Assembly (NCBI GenBank): GCA_019009955.1
Contig: CM032233.1
Span: 14,397,001-14,461,000, forward strand
Direction of reading: 5' to 3'
Length of the DNA stretch: 64,000 nt
DNA from: Riptortus pedestris
Taxonomy: Eukaryota > Arthropoda > Insecta > Hemiptera > Alydidae
Position 1 is the stretch's first letter; each line of letters opens with the position of its first letter. Shown piece by piece: positions 42,980-54,381 of the stretch. The position numbers and the translations under genes were made by a program. The notes under the pieces were generated by a model, which did not search any database, was not told the DNA's origin, and saw only the letters and a program-made list of their open reading frames with translations.

Positions 42980-43725
42980 TATATATAAAATTAATATAAT
43001 ATATATTTATATATTAATTAATATTATCTATATTATAATTAAATAATAATTAATTAAGGCATGCTCACGGTGTGAGTCAAGTTGTATTAATTGAGTAGCT
43101 TGCATCCTGAAGAAAGAATATGTCGGATAATATTTTTGACCGTGTACCAAAAGAAAAATATTCAGATATTTATATTTCAGAGATTTATTTCATGTTTAAG
43201 CTTTCTTGATATTATTTGTGTTATTTATACAAAATCATGAGGTTTTAAATTTTTTTTTAAACTTCGAATGTTTCTTCATGCACTCCGGTAGCGAAGAGTT
43301 TCGCTCCCGAAAATGATTCACTTTTTATATATGTTCTTGTTTTGTAGTTTGGAGTATATCTTTGTTTTTTGTATAATGATAATGTACTATATTATTTTCT
43401 TTTGTAAAATGAGCTAATGTTTTGTTTCACAGACAGCATTGTTTGGTAAATATATACTCCAGGAAAAGATACAATTTCATAACAGCTCCTTCAAAAGCGG
43501 CCAACATGAGTTTCTCATTATTGTATTAAATATGAACCTTGCTGACAACATCTGAAATTTAAGTATTAGAGAAGTGTTTCTTGAGTAACCCCAGTGAGTA
43601 GGTTAACGGGTTTTTGAAAATAACCGTAGTATATTTGTATTAGAGTCCATTGGGAAATATTTCTTGAAAGGTTTCAATAGGAATCAAAGCGGTCTCATTT
43701 TGAAAAAATGACCGACATAAATTCA
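42980..43725. other. Unassigned AT-rich stretch
   Basis: Nothing supported. Confidence 0.5.
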
Positions 43726-43800
43726 CTTGACTAATCGATGGTGGAAGGTCAACGAAACGAATAACGTCAAATAAGTATTAAAATCATTGTTATTTCTCAA

Positions 43801-43832
43801 CTAGTTTCGCGTCCACGTGACGCCTCGTCATA
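43801..43832 (-). ncRNA. Hammerhead-like motif in left arm of large foldback
   Basis: The minus strand reads TTATGACGAG, then stem GCGTC-ACGTG-GACGC, then GAAACTAG. TGANGA and GAAAC are intact and the first C of CTGANGA is replaced. The right-arm counterpart at 44827-44860 (CTGATGGGGCGCCAAATGGA) is more decayed. Confidence 0.4.
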
Positions 43833-44078
43833 AGAAAATATAACATTAAGAAGTAACTAAAACAGCAACTACATCGTTACATAGGCCCTTCCACTAACCG
43901 TGCCAGTCAGAGAATGGATTACAAAGTATGGCGGGCCAAGTCAGCTTATTTAGATCGATACTTCATGAAATAAAAATATCGATTATCTCTAAAGTAGTGT
44001 AGAAAAAGTACTAAAGGAGAAAGTTATAATTCAACAAACATTTCTTCAGTTTTTATAATAAATTAATATATATATATA

Positions 44079-44360
44079 TGTTACCGTGAAAGACCGAAAT
44101 CAGAGAATGTCGACATTCACCGGTGAATGTCAACAAACACCAAATACGTCGGTGAAAGATCGAATATTTCATTACATTCCTGTACATTCGGACCCTCATC
44201 GGTGTATGTCGACAATCACATCATGGTGAATGTCGGCATTCACCGACGAAAGTCAGAAATAAGGATATTTAGCAAATATTTCGGACACACACCAAGCGAC
44301 TATGTGAATGTTTACATTCACTGGTGAATTTCTACATTCTCCAGATTTCGGTGTTTCACC

Positions 44361-44364
<4 letters not shown>
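44079..44364. mobile_element. MITE with about 55-bp inverted repeats
   Basis: The left end TTACCGTGAAAGACCGAAAT...GAATGTCGACATTCACCGGTG is mirrored by the right end ...CACTGGTGAATTTCTACATT...GATTTCGGTGTTTCACCGTAA. The middle also consists of repeated GTGAATGTCGACATTCAC-like palindromes, so the whole 285 bp is highly self-complementary. It is inserted between TA and CA microsatellites. Confidence 0.75.

Positions 44365-44451
<87 letters not shown>
44365..44451. repeat. (AC)n(AT)n compound microsatellite
   Basis: About 23 AC units, then about 20 AT units, directly after the MITE. Confidence 0.95.
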
Positions 44452-44455
<4 letters not shown>

Positions 44456-45099
44456 CATGTTTAATTTCTGTTTTATTATTGATCGCATTCTTTCTATTTT
44501 GTACAACATGCATATTCTCTAATATTTTCCATTTGCTTATATTTCTTTCTTTTTCTAGCATACTAACTTATTCTCATTATCAATTTTTACTACGTGTTGT
44601 CTCATTATTCTTTCGAGTTGTTGTGATAATTATTATAACTTCACTAGAAAACACTTCAGTAGGTATAATAAATATTATTTTTTTTAATTTCTACACGTAT
44701 CGATCTAAATCAGCTGACTTTACCCGGCCGTACTCTGTAAGCCATTTTTTCACTGGCACCGCTAGAGGAAGGCCCTATGTAACGATGTAGTTGCTGTTTT
44801 AGTTACTTCTTAATGTTATATTTTCTTCTGATGGGGCGCCAAATGGACAGGGAAGCTAGTTGAGAAATAAAAATGATTTTAATAATCATTTGATGTTTTT
44901 CTTTTTCGCTGACCTTCCGCCATCACTGAGCTGGTGAAAGCAGGGTTTCTAAGCACAGGATGTTATTCCATTAAATTATAAATTTCAGGACAAGGCTGTT
45001 CAGCATTAGCGTGACACCCTCAGATGTTAAGTCCAAATATTAGTAGTGCTCTAACTACTCTGGAGTAGGAGCTCATCAGCCGTTAATCTAGAATCTGGG

Positions 45100-45160
45100 A
45101 TCTACCGGGTGTTGGATCATTAGTGACGAAATAATTAAATAAGACCTTTTTTTTCCCAGA
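45100..45160 (+). repeat. SINE family A-like scrap
   Basis: GGATCTACCGGGTGTTGGAT, then CATTAGTGACGAAATAATTA resembles the junction of head and body of SINE family A (GCCTGGGCAAGGAATTTATTTAGTGACGG). Decayed. Confidence 0.35.
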
Positions 45161-45369
45161 AGATCTCCCACATACAGAACCATACAAATAATCAATTTTA
45201 GTTCTTCTATATAGCCAAACCCCTTGTTTTTTTATTTGATTTTAATCCACAGCCAATCCTTAAACCGTTATCTTGAGGACTGGTAATATGTTTGGATTGC
45301 TAATAAATAAGCCCCCAGTGGAATGTAAGCATTGTCTGAAGAAATATAAAATATTCGCTATTGATACGT

Positions 45370-45520
45370 CCCTAGCTATATTGTATGCCAATCTGTTAAT
45401 AAACTAGTAGCAATAGAGGCAACCTGTTCTAGTTTGTCTAGGTCAGTACCTATTACAATTAAACAAGTATCACCAGCAACAAATATTTGATTTTGTAAGT
45501 TTGACGTAGCTCTGAGGTAC
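45370..45520 (-). pseudogene. LINE reverse transcriptase motif C fragment
   Basis: The minus strand reads IFVAGDTCLIVIGTDLDKLE, then QVASIATSLLTDWH and a stop after TI. This aligns with the catalytic YADDT.LIV.G....L......A...L..W segment of LINE reverse transcriptases, with YADD changed to VAGD, so the catalytic aspartate pair is broken. A short relic with stops on both sides. Confidence 0.6.
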
Positions 45521-45529
45521 ACACAGGGA

Positions 45530-48490
45530 CAACCATTTGCTCAACAGAAATTAACGTTTGTTCCGAAAGTGTTATCATAAATTACTGCTTGACTGATGAA
45601 CGAGTTAATGGAGAGAAAATGTTTACCTTCTCTGCTAATTAACAATCAGTTCAGTTGGTTAGAACATGTGTAGTCTGGGTGCATTTTGAATTAAAATCCC
45701 ATTAGAGTGAAAACATTTTGTCTCAAATACCATAATATTAAAAATTGTAAAAAAAAAAAAAAAAATAGTCACGTAATGATATTTTAAGGCTTATTATGAA
45801 GAGATATTTAACTGGCTTTTAGGCCTGAATAGTAAATAAATAACTTTCATAAACTATGAAAGACCCAATCTGAAATTTAGTATATTTAGTAATGTAGTAT
45901 CTACGACTAGTAATTGAGCCCATGAAAAGGTAAACCTGACTTTCATTAAAACGGGCAAGGGAATAAGAGGGTCATTCTCATGGTAGTGGTATCTCATTGC
46001 CTTCTGCATCAAACAATCCAGCTTTAAGCACGATAACGAAAGTTCCATTTACACTAATAAAGACAGGTGGAGCAAATTAACCCAGTTGTTAGATAGCGAG
46101 AATTCCTGCATGATAGGCAAGTATCAGGTATGCAGACTACAACTTTTCTCCACTGACGTGTTGTGAGTGAAAATCCAGACAAGGAGGAAGTACCTCCAAA
46201 GACGAAGTTGCCAAAATAAATTTCAACGGGTGGACATCTATTTTTACTGCGTTTAGCATCAATTTATCTATTAAAACACTAACTAAATTTAAACTGTTGA
46301 AAATTCAATGGCATTGTTGACAAAAAAAAAAAGCTCTATCCTATATTTGTAAAATTAATTTAGTGAATTATTCGAATGCTATTATTTGGTTAATCTTAAG
46401 AGTTATAGGAATATTAATTGGTATATTTCTTTCAATCTTTAAAAAATATAATTGGTGCTTTAAATTAACCAGCCCGATTCCATAATTACCTTGATATTTT
46501 TTTTACCTTTTTAAACACCATACGAATTTTTCACTGTGTATACTATAAAGTAGTGAAAATTGGCAATATTTCATAATTTCAACAATATTTTTCTACACAT
46601 ATTCCCATTCACTTTTTGTTTTTGTTCATTGACACAGATACGTTTTTTTTTTAAATTTTTTTCTTTATTTTGGTGAAATCAACACATATCAGTAAAACCT
46701 TTATCTTCGCAAATTGTGTAAATTCTACTCATTTTTCAGCCAGGTCACTGTGAAAATGTACTTTGCTTGTGGATGGTTTTATGAAAGGTAATATAAAATT
46801 ATTCGTGCTTGAAATTGAAGCATAAGCACGGTATGGCAAAATCATTTTTTTTAATACTCATTTTGTGAGATATTTAGATTAGCATAATTTTTCAGGCATT
46901 TTTCATATTTATGCACCCATTTAATATTTAAGATATTTATAGATTTTGCATATATTAATCATTAGTATTTTTTATGTGATATGGTACATTCCTAGTAATG
47001 ATTCATGTTCTGGTGTCTTATTAATGTTTTTTGTTTTGTTTAAAAAAATAACCCTAAATATCATCTGTCATGCTAATTATTTATATAAAAGAGAGAACTT
47101 TACGATTTGGATATTATTCGGAAAATATCTTTACTTCACTTAAAGGTACCAATTAAAACATTTTAAATTAAAATTACTAGATGTTTTATAATTGTAATAA
47201 TAAATTTCCTTTTGCTATTTTAAATATATTTATTTTTCGCTTTCCACCAATCGTTTCAAGCATTTTAATAGTGCTTTGGAAGGGCTTTCGTTTAGATAAG
47301 TTCTAATTTTTGACGTTTTAACATTAAAATACATTTTTTTTATTGTAAAAAGTAGCCTTTTTGGGAATTGTTACCTACATGTTTTTTGACATATTGCTAT
47401 ACGACATTTTTCTTACTGAGAATTACAGGTATATATCTCGCATCTTTCCTTTATCTTTTTATGAGCGTACAGGCCAGTTAATGGAATGTCGTAAACTGGT
47501 GTTAGCGCCTATGTAAAAACTACAAGAAATAACAGAATTTTCTGTAAAACGAATTAATTTGAATTTTTATATTATAAACAATAAGTATTTAATACGATTT
47601 TTATTAAGAAATTGATTAATATGATTTTTCATTAATAAATACAAGCCCCTTGAGGGAATATTCCAACGCTTGAAACGGGTATTATTGAAAAAAAGAAGAA
47701 TTAAATTTCACAAAGTATGTGTTTGCTGTCTAATGGATTTACATCTAGTGATTTCAAAAACGTTTTTCAGAGATGCAGTTTTTAACATTTACGTAACTAA
47801 GCTCAATATAATAATGTAATTATAAAATTGCATAAACAAGCACTATTTATTTTAAACTTATTTAATTAGTGGAATAATAAGAAAAATAGTCATACATTTT
47901 GGTAGGTTACGACGAATTAAGAAATGAGGAAATTTGTTTTACGAAAAAGGAAAATGGATCACAGGCAGTTTGGGGTGCTTCAGGAATTTTAGAAAATAAT
48001 GTTGAGATTTCAGAGGATGAAAGAAATGGACTAATACAGATACACTTTCCTTATTGGATTTATATTTGCTAAGAATCCTTTGATGCCAAATATTTATCTA
48101 ACCCTTTTTCCAAATTCATTTTATTTTATCACGAAATTGCGAATACTGCAAATTTCTATAGAGGAATTGCTATTGCTCATGTTAACAAAGAACTACATTT
48201 GAATGTTAAATTAACTCTTGAAACCATTACTCTTGTTTTTAATATTCTTATCTACCAGAATAAAGAATTTGACTCATGTAATAATGTTGCAAGCAGTGTA
48301 ATAAAAATTATGGTGATTATTTACATATATAGAGGAAGATTAACAAGTTGAAATGGAGTTAACTAATCTAGTATTTGTAATAAAATAAGAAAAAATAATG
48401 ATTCTCATAAAGAGAATCTAAGATATTGAAGAAAGCAATAAACTATACAAATATTAATATGCAGTTTGTTCTGTATATGCGGGCCAGAAT
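45530..48490. other. Long AT-rich stretch without recognised features
   Basis: I saw no supported exon, RNA gene or repeat family here. Short homopolymer runs only. Confidence 0.5.
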
Positions 48491-48502
48491 TGAAATATCT
48501 TT

Positions 48503-50377
48503 TAAACCGTTAGATATATTGCAAAGGACCAAAATTTTAGCTGTTATCGAGCCTTTCAGATTTTATTAATCCGAAAAAATTTAGTTTTAACAATTAAGAG
48601 TGGGCTCAAAAGTAGGTGTTTCCTCTTTACCCCAAATTTTTAATAGATTTTTGAAAACTACTTAAAAAATAAAGAAATCATCTAAAGGTAGATACAGGTT
48701 AAAGTCGTACCTATACGTAGTGTTTTAACATCATTTGTAAAATATTTAAGGAAAAAAGTAATGCACATATTTAAAATTACCTGTTTTATACCTAGCAGAC
48801 AATAATAATATAGTAACATTTTATTTATTGGTGTTTATGTCATTCTTACATTATTTTTTTTATTTTTTTTTTCTCCTCATAGTAACCCTGTTAGGAGTTA
48901 TTATTAGTTATAGTTATTTATTCGAATACATGTTCCATTGACACATCATTATTTTACAATAAATATTTGTTTATCAACTGTCAATTCAAATATTCAAGAA
49001 ATAAAAAAAATGAAATTAAAATAAAAAATAAAATATAAAATAAAAATAAAATACAATATTAAAATAAGTATGGTAATTACAAACAGAATTAATAAATGAA
49101 ATGAAAAGTAAATAAATAAATAAATACAATAAGAACAAAAGCATATCAATTGAAATTAAACTTAAACTCAACGATGTTTAATTTGCGAGTCTATGTAAGG
49201 TAAATATATTGAATTATAATTCCCATTCCTTACAATCAACTTCACATTCTAATGAATTCTTGCTACATCCATATCTATACTTTTGATAAACTTTGTGAGT
49301 TCATTATTATGTATATTAAATAATATATTAGGTGGTTCTGTCCAATTACCTACTTTTAAAATTATATTCATTACGAAATTGATCTGTTTTGATTAAATGT
49401 TGAACAGTCATAGAGTATATGTAAATACATTGGTGTTGTCTGTGTATCGCAAGTACATTTGCCATTGTCTTGAATTTCAAATCTTGTTAAATAATGTCCC
49501 GTCTGTCCATGTTCCGTTAGAAATTGTGTGCATTTGTGATGGTGACTCTTATTGTGTTGTAGTTGTTGTGAGTTATATTTGGTATGTATTGATGTAAGCT
49601 GTAAGATTTGTTACATGTCGTCCATTCTCTGTTCCACTTATGTATTGTGTCGGTACGTAAGTCTTTTTTAATGTATGAGAGTGGTACGAGAGAGAATTCT
49701 GGGATTATTTTTGTATCTTGAGCTGCTTCCTTTGCTAACGTGTCGGCTTGTTCGTTTCCAATATTTCCTGAGTGGGCTTTTACCCAGTCTATATGTATGT
49801 GTAGGTTTAAGTGTATAATTTCTAGAATATGTTGTCTAATGTTTTCTGTGATCGGGTCATGTATAGTAGGGTTGCGTATTGAGTAAATGAGAGTCGTGTT
49901 GTCTGTGTGTATGGTCGTATATTTGTATCCTTACATTATCTCGAAACACAAAATACGTCATACTTCAATTTTTTTTTCATGTTCAATCGTTGTTGAAATA
50001 ACCATAAAATTAATGTCCATTTTTTTTCTTGGTTTTGACTATTATTAGAAATGCACGTAATCGAATGTAAAACAACGAATCACTCAAAGAAGCTTAGTAT
50101 TTACATTAAAAATTATTGACTTATTGATAAAATCTCTAAACATTATTGTCAAAAAAAGTGCTTTGATCGCCTAGAAAACAAATATATACGTGTTTCTTTA
50201 TTTGTTGTATAGTTTTCAAAAAATGTATTAAAAATGTGGGGTAAAGAGGAAACGCCGACTTTTGAGCTCGCGATTAATAGTTAAAACAATTTTATTTGAG
50301 ATTAATAAATGACACATCAGAAAGGTCCTGTTAGCGCTATGGTCCTTAGTAATTTTGCAATATCTCTAACGGATTAA
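48503..50377. mobile_element. Inverted-repeat element enclosing a LINE
   Basis: The left arm at about 48503-48682 (AAACCGTTAGATATATTGCA...GGCTCAAAAGTAGGTGTTTC, then CTCTTTACCCC) is mirrored at about 50195-50377. The arms match at roughly three bases in four by eye. Between them lies the 48856-49925 LINE on the minus strand. The right arm abuts the HINE-like copy at 50378 without a gap. Confidence 0.6.
48856..49925 (-). pseudogene. LINE ORF2 3' part with RNase H domain
   Basis: Minus strand, from about 49925 leftwards: YTDNTTLIYSIRNPTIHD, then WVKAHSGNIGNEQADTLAKE, the C-terminal RNase H signature (W-V-x-x-H-S-G...G-N-E-x-A-D-x-L-A-K). Next come LSYIKKDLRTDTIHKWN...W and finally CTCDTQTTPMYLHILYDCST, the CxC...H..YDC knuckle. 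The 3'UTR and A-rich end reach about 48856. This ORF2 layout (RNase H after RT) is typical of I/R1/LOA/Ingi-type non-LTR elements. RT and endonuclease are absent, and stops and frameshifts are present. Confidence 0.8.
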
Positions 50378-50816
50378 GAAGTCTGTCACGCAGGGGCTGC
50401 GTAAACTAAACAGATTTCCCACGTGAAGTTTTACAATAGAGAAATTTCACGAGAGCCGAACAGTCAAGGAAACGGCCGAACTAGCTTTTGGCCGGTCAAA
50501 ACCACGGTCGTCCGTTAGCTGCCCAGATTTAATAAAAATATCTCGGTTAATATTCAAGATAGAGAATAAATGTATAAAACAATATTTACAGTAAATTCAA
50601 TTTGCAATAATATTGATTCTGTGCAATTTTTCGATCCGACGTATAGTAACGGAGATATTTCGAATTTTCGAAAATCCTCCGCTCTAAACCCCACCTCCCA
50701 CTGGTCCGATTTCAGCCCTTAACGTACTTGATCTTTCTTTTTATATAAAACGACTAAATATCGAGTTTGGTATTGATCAAACCAAAATTGCGCCCGCTAG
50801 AGCGGTAACAGACAAA

Positions 50817-50859
<43 letters not shown>

Positions 50860-50994
50860 TCGTACACATGCACAGTTTTGAACGGACCTCATTTTTGTCA
50901 GGTAGGATCGATGGACATTTGAAGAAAAATTTCGAAAATTCCGTCATGAGTACGACCTCAATAGCTGATTTCCCTTAAGGGAAATCTGCTAAAA
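50378..50994 (-). mobile_element. HINE-like element, short subtype, full length
   Basis: From AAGTCTGTCACGCAGGGGCT to AAGGGAAATCTGCTAAAA. The (TA)n tract at 50819-50857 is followed by CTCGTACACATGCACAG. It carries the GCTTTTGGCCGGTCAAAACC module of the short subtype. Confidence 0.8.
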
Positions 50995-50999
50995 GATAC

Positions 51000-51700
51000 G
51001 GGACACGATGTACAACAACATCTAGAGACTTTACATATTTTTCGAATACACAGTTGTTATCATTTAACAAACTAGCAAAATGCATAATGTGCCAAGTTAA
51101 AACACAAATCAAATATTGTATTAATCGTTTTATCTTTGTATTTATGGGTCAGAAAGTTTGAGGTTCCAACCATTTCTTCTTCAATTATTTAATTGTTCAG
51201 TGCCAAGTTGGTTGGAACTCTACCTAACGGTACTAAAAAAGGATAAAAATGAAATAAAATTTTAAAGAAAAGAAAATCAAATTTATACTAAAGCCACCCA
51301 TTTTTTTTTGTCATTAGAAAAGGGATATTTTTACTTGTAAATATTCTGAGCTGTTTTAAGACTTGGAGGTCTATTATTCCGAAACTATTTATTGGCATTT
51401 GTTGGCTATAGAATACAGTTGACACGGAATCTGCCTCATCTGACTTAATACATTTCCATCTATATGCTTTAGGCATAAGTTCTTTTTTAAAACGCAAAAT
51501 CTTAGAAGGAGCGCTGTTTCCCGTTTTCCTGTACAATAGAATAAGTACTTTTATCAGCGCAGCACTGAGAATAATAAAAAAAAATTGTGACCTACAGTAT
51601 TTCCCATATACTTTTTAATTGGGTTCATTACCAATTTATGAGTTAACAATTGAAATAAAAGAGCTCACAAAAAGACTAATATGCGTAGTCAAATATACAA
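51000..51700. other. Unassigned stretch with an 82-codon open frame
   Basis: A minus-strand open frame (51536-51288, starting MYRKTGNSAPSKILRFKKEL) has a coding-like composition but no motif I recognise. It could be a transposase or host scrap. Confidence 0.3.
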
Positions 51701-51704
51701 AAGC

Positions 51705-51850
51705 TGGAATTGTTAATATATTTAACTTTGAAAAGGCATTCCAACCAATATTATTTAAAAGGTTTTAATAAAAACCTATCCACAAACCACTTGAAATATA
51801 ACAAAGCTAAATATATGGAAAAATTACAAGAGGCTAGCCATTTGGTCTAG
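51705..51850 (+). repeat. Unnamed interspersed repeat (pair with 58555-58710)
   Basis: Shares GAAAAGGCATTCCAACCAAT, then CCACTTGAAATATAACAAAG and CCATTTGGTCTA with 58555-58710. Family unknown. Confidence 0.55.
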
Positions 51851-52052
51851 GTAGCTGTGACATGGGTCGAAAATGTCTATTCGAGAACGGAATGCTGTGT
51901 ATGGTGTTCCGACAATTTGGGGGATCTGATATAGCCCCCAAATTTCTGTTTCGTCAATCGGGGTGGATAGATTTCTTGCATGAATAGGATTTGTTCACTA
52001 AATTCACAAGTCTCGCCGTTATTCAAGCTTACAATATGCTGTTAGAAAGTTA

Positions 52053-52457
52053 AAAAGTCCGTCACGCAGGGGCTGCGTAAACTAAGCAGATTTCCCGCGT
52101 GAAGTTATACAATAGAGAAATCTCCATACGAGAGCCGAACAGTTACGGAAACTGCCGAACTAGCTTTTGGCGGGAAACTCAGTCATCCGTTATCGGCCCA
52201 CATTTAATAAAAATTTAAATATCTCAGTTAATATTCAAGATAGAGAATAAATGTATAGAACAACATTTATAGTAAATTTAATTTGCAATAAGATTGGTTC
52301 TATACATTTTTTTGATCCAACTTATGGTAACGGAGATATTTCTAATTTTCGAAAATCCCCCCTCTAAACCCCCCCTCCCCCTGGTCCGATTTCAGCCATT
52401 AACGAACTTGATCTGTCTTTTTGCATAAAACGTTTAAATATCGAGTTTGGTAACGAT

Positions 52458-52514
<57 letters not shown>
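52053..52514 (-). mobile_element. HINE-like element truncated at the (TA)n tract
   Basis: From AAAGTCCGTCACGCAGGGGC through GGTAACGATCTAAC to (TA)n at 52461-52514. The palindromic 5' end beyond the microsatellite is missing. It is the reciprocal of the 32757 fragment, which keeps only the other side. Confidence 0.8.
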
Positions 52515-52519
<5 letters not shown>

Positions 52520-53499
52520 AGGAACATTTTTAGATATTCCACTTTGAATTCTTTAAAAAATTTTCTTGCAGAAGTTGTAAAAACCTTTTCTAAAAAAAAA
52601 GTACTTGTTTTAATTGCGATAAGAGCACAGAAATGTTCCATAAAATTCTGAACCATTATAATATTTGTTATTTTTGATGGATAATTAATAAAAGGAAAAT
52701 CACAGTTTAAACTGTTTCATTTTTATACTAAAACCTATGTCTAATATTTAGATTACTATTTAATTTACATTCGTATACGAATTTAAGGAAATATAGTAAA
52801 TACGAAAAATACCGGTTTTCAGATTTTAAAGGAATTATTTATATAATTTGAACCATCCTGAATCCATTTTGACGGCTATGCTTATCTCTCAAAACTCAAA
52901 AACGACTAGGCTTACAATCTGGAAATTTCATATTCAGGTCCTTTTGTAAAATCTAGTTGTGCATATCATTCGATGATGGGGGAGGTAAGTAAGCAGTGAA
53001 AGTTAAAAATTGAAAATGTGTCTATACTTATGAGAGATACAGACGATTTTTGTAGGTGTTTTTTGTTTATCACAACAAAACCAATATGTTCTTTAACTTT
53101 TTTTGATCCGATGCATTCGATTGGGATATATTGGAATATATTTTGTTCATTTAATGACTACTAGAAAGTCATGTTGTGTCCACAATGAAGATTTCTTAAA
53201 ATTCTGTATGTTACACATTGGAGGAGTAATTTTAATTGCACTCCCTCTAAATCTTAGAAACAGTTGTGTAAGTAATAAATTTTCTTAGTTTTCTCCAAAA
53301 TTTAAAAATAAACCTGAAGAGGCCCGTAAAACCAAAAGGAGACCGTAAACAAAACAAATTGTTTCAAATTAACCCCTCGCCTGGGAAAGGAAATAAAATT
53401 AGGCCTGTTGGGAAGGAAAAGAGAGGTCGGTGCCAACTCTGTACGCTTTAAGGATAACCATATTTATAGCTTATGATATTGTTTTTATTCATTTCTTTT

Positions 53500-53783
53500 T
53501 CTTTCTTTTTTTTTCAAAAGTCTTCATAGCAGAAATTAAAATTCGGCTGGCAAGCAAAATACTTAACCCGAACATGAAACTGACTACTGAGCACAGAAGG
53601 ACTCAATATCGCTACAGATTTGGACTGGTACAAAATGGCTCTAGCCCATATGGCAAACTAACTATTCAAGCTTACAGACACCTTCTTTGTGACTGCCCTT
53701 TGCGGACTAACGCTAGACAAGTACTTAGAATGATCGTACGACATTGGCCTTTAGACGAACACACTTTATTCTCTACATTTTGA
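53500..53783 (+). pseudogene. Non-LTR retrotransposon C-terminal fragment
   Basis: The open frame ends EHRRTQYRYRFGLVQNGSSP, YGKLTIQAYRHLLCDCPLRT, NARQVLRMIVRHWPLDEHTL, then FSTF and a stop. R-x-Q-Y-R-Y-R-F-G...T-I-Q....L-x-D-C-P corresponds to the end of LINE ORF2 (cysteine knuckle C..C...T..H....CP). The first cysteine pair and the histidine are replaced (SSPYG, AYRH), so the knuckle is broken. Confidence 0.65.
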
Positions 53784-53892
53784 AATGAACTTGACCAATT
53801 TCCATAGAAAATTAAGTTCTCAGAGTTTATCGGATCTTCATTTGCTAAGCCATTATAATTAATTTCACTAAATTATTTTATTTTTTTTATTA

Positions 53893-54379
53893 CCGTAAAA
53901 CTCCCCAACTTTGTGACACTCAAGATTTTGGGCATACAGAGCACTCTAGCGGCTCTGGGGATTAATCTTAAGATCCGAAATGAATCCGAGAGGTTGCGGC
54001 ACCTGTTTGTAAGGAAGGGAAAGGATTTTGGTTAAAATTGCTAAATTTGGTAAAAGTTAAGACTTTTATTTCCATTATTTATTAAATTTAATGTTTAGAA
54101 TCTAAGAAAGGCACTACAACAATGTGACAGATCCAGTTTTGGTGAGTTTTCTATGTAAAAAATGGGCGTCACATTGTTGGCCAACTCCGGTTCTAACAAT
54201 GTGACACGAAAAAAAATTCCCCCTCATTTCCTATAAGGGGTAGAGGTAGTTAAAAGATGACGTTCGAAAGTTGAGAAGTGTAACTATGTTGAGTAAAATC
54301 CCCAAATCTCTATGTGAAACATTTAGGGAGTGAGAGTGAAAAAAATAAAAAAATGTCACAAAGTTAGGGAGTTTTACGG
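53893..54379. mobile_element. MITE with about 26-bp terminal inverted repeats and TA ends
   Basis: The left end CCGTAAAACTCCCCAACTTT, then GTGACA is mirrored by TGTCACAAAGTTAGGGAGTT, then TTACGG, with TA on both outer sides (53891-53892, 54380-54381). AATGTGACA recurs inside at about 54121 and in complement near 54165. TA target and length fit a Tc1/mariner-derived MITE. Confidence 0.8.
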
Positions 54380-54381
54380 TA

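Larger units (their letters stand above)
43726..44940. mobile_element. Large foldback element, arms about 230 bp
   Basis: The left arm at about 43726-43970 (ATCGATGGTGGAAGGTCAAC...GCAACTACATCGTTACATAG...AGCTTATTTAGATCGATAC) is mirrored by the right arm at about 44695-44935. The arms are roughly 80 percent alike by eye. Each arm carries a hammerhead-like motif next to CTAGTTGAGAAATAA. The loop holds a separate MITE (44079-44364) and an (AC)n(AT)n tract. Inverted terminal repeats with such motifs are known from Penelope-like elements, but no reverse transcriptase or GIY-YIG sequence remains. Confidence 0.7.

Noticed and set aside
51288..51536. 82-codon minus-strand frame as a gene
   Set aside because: Basic, plausible composition but no motif, no promoter or splice evidence. 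Left as unassigned.
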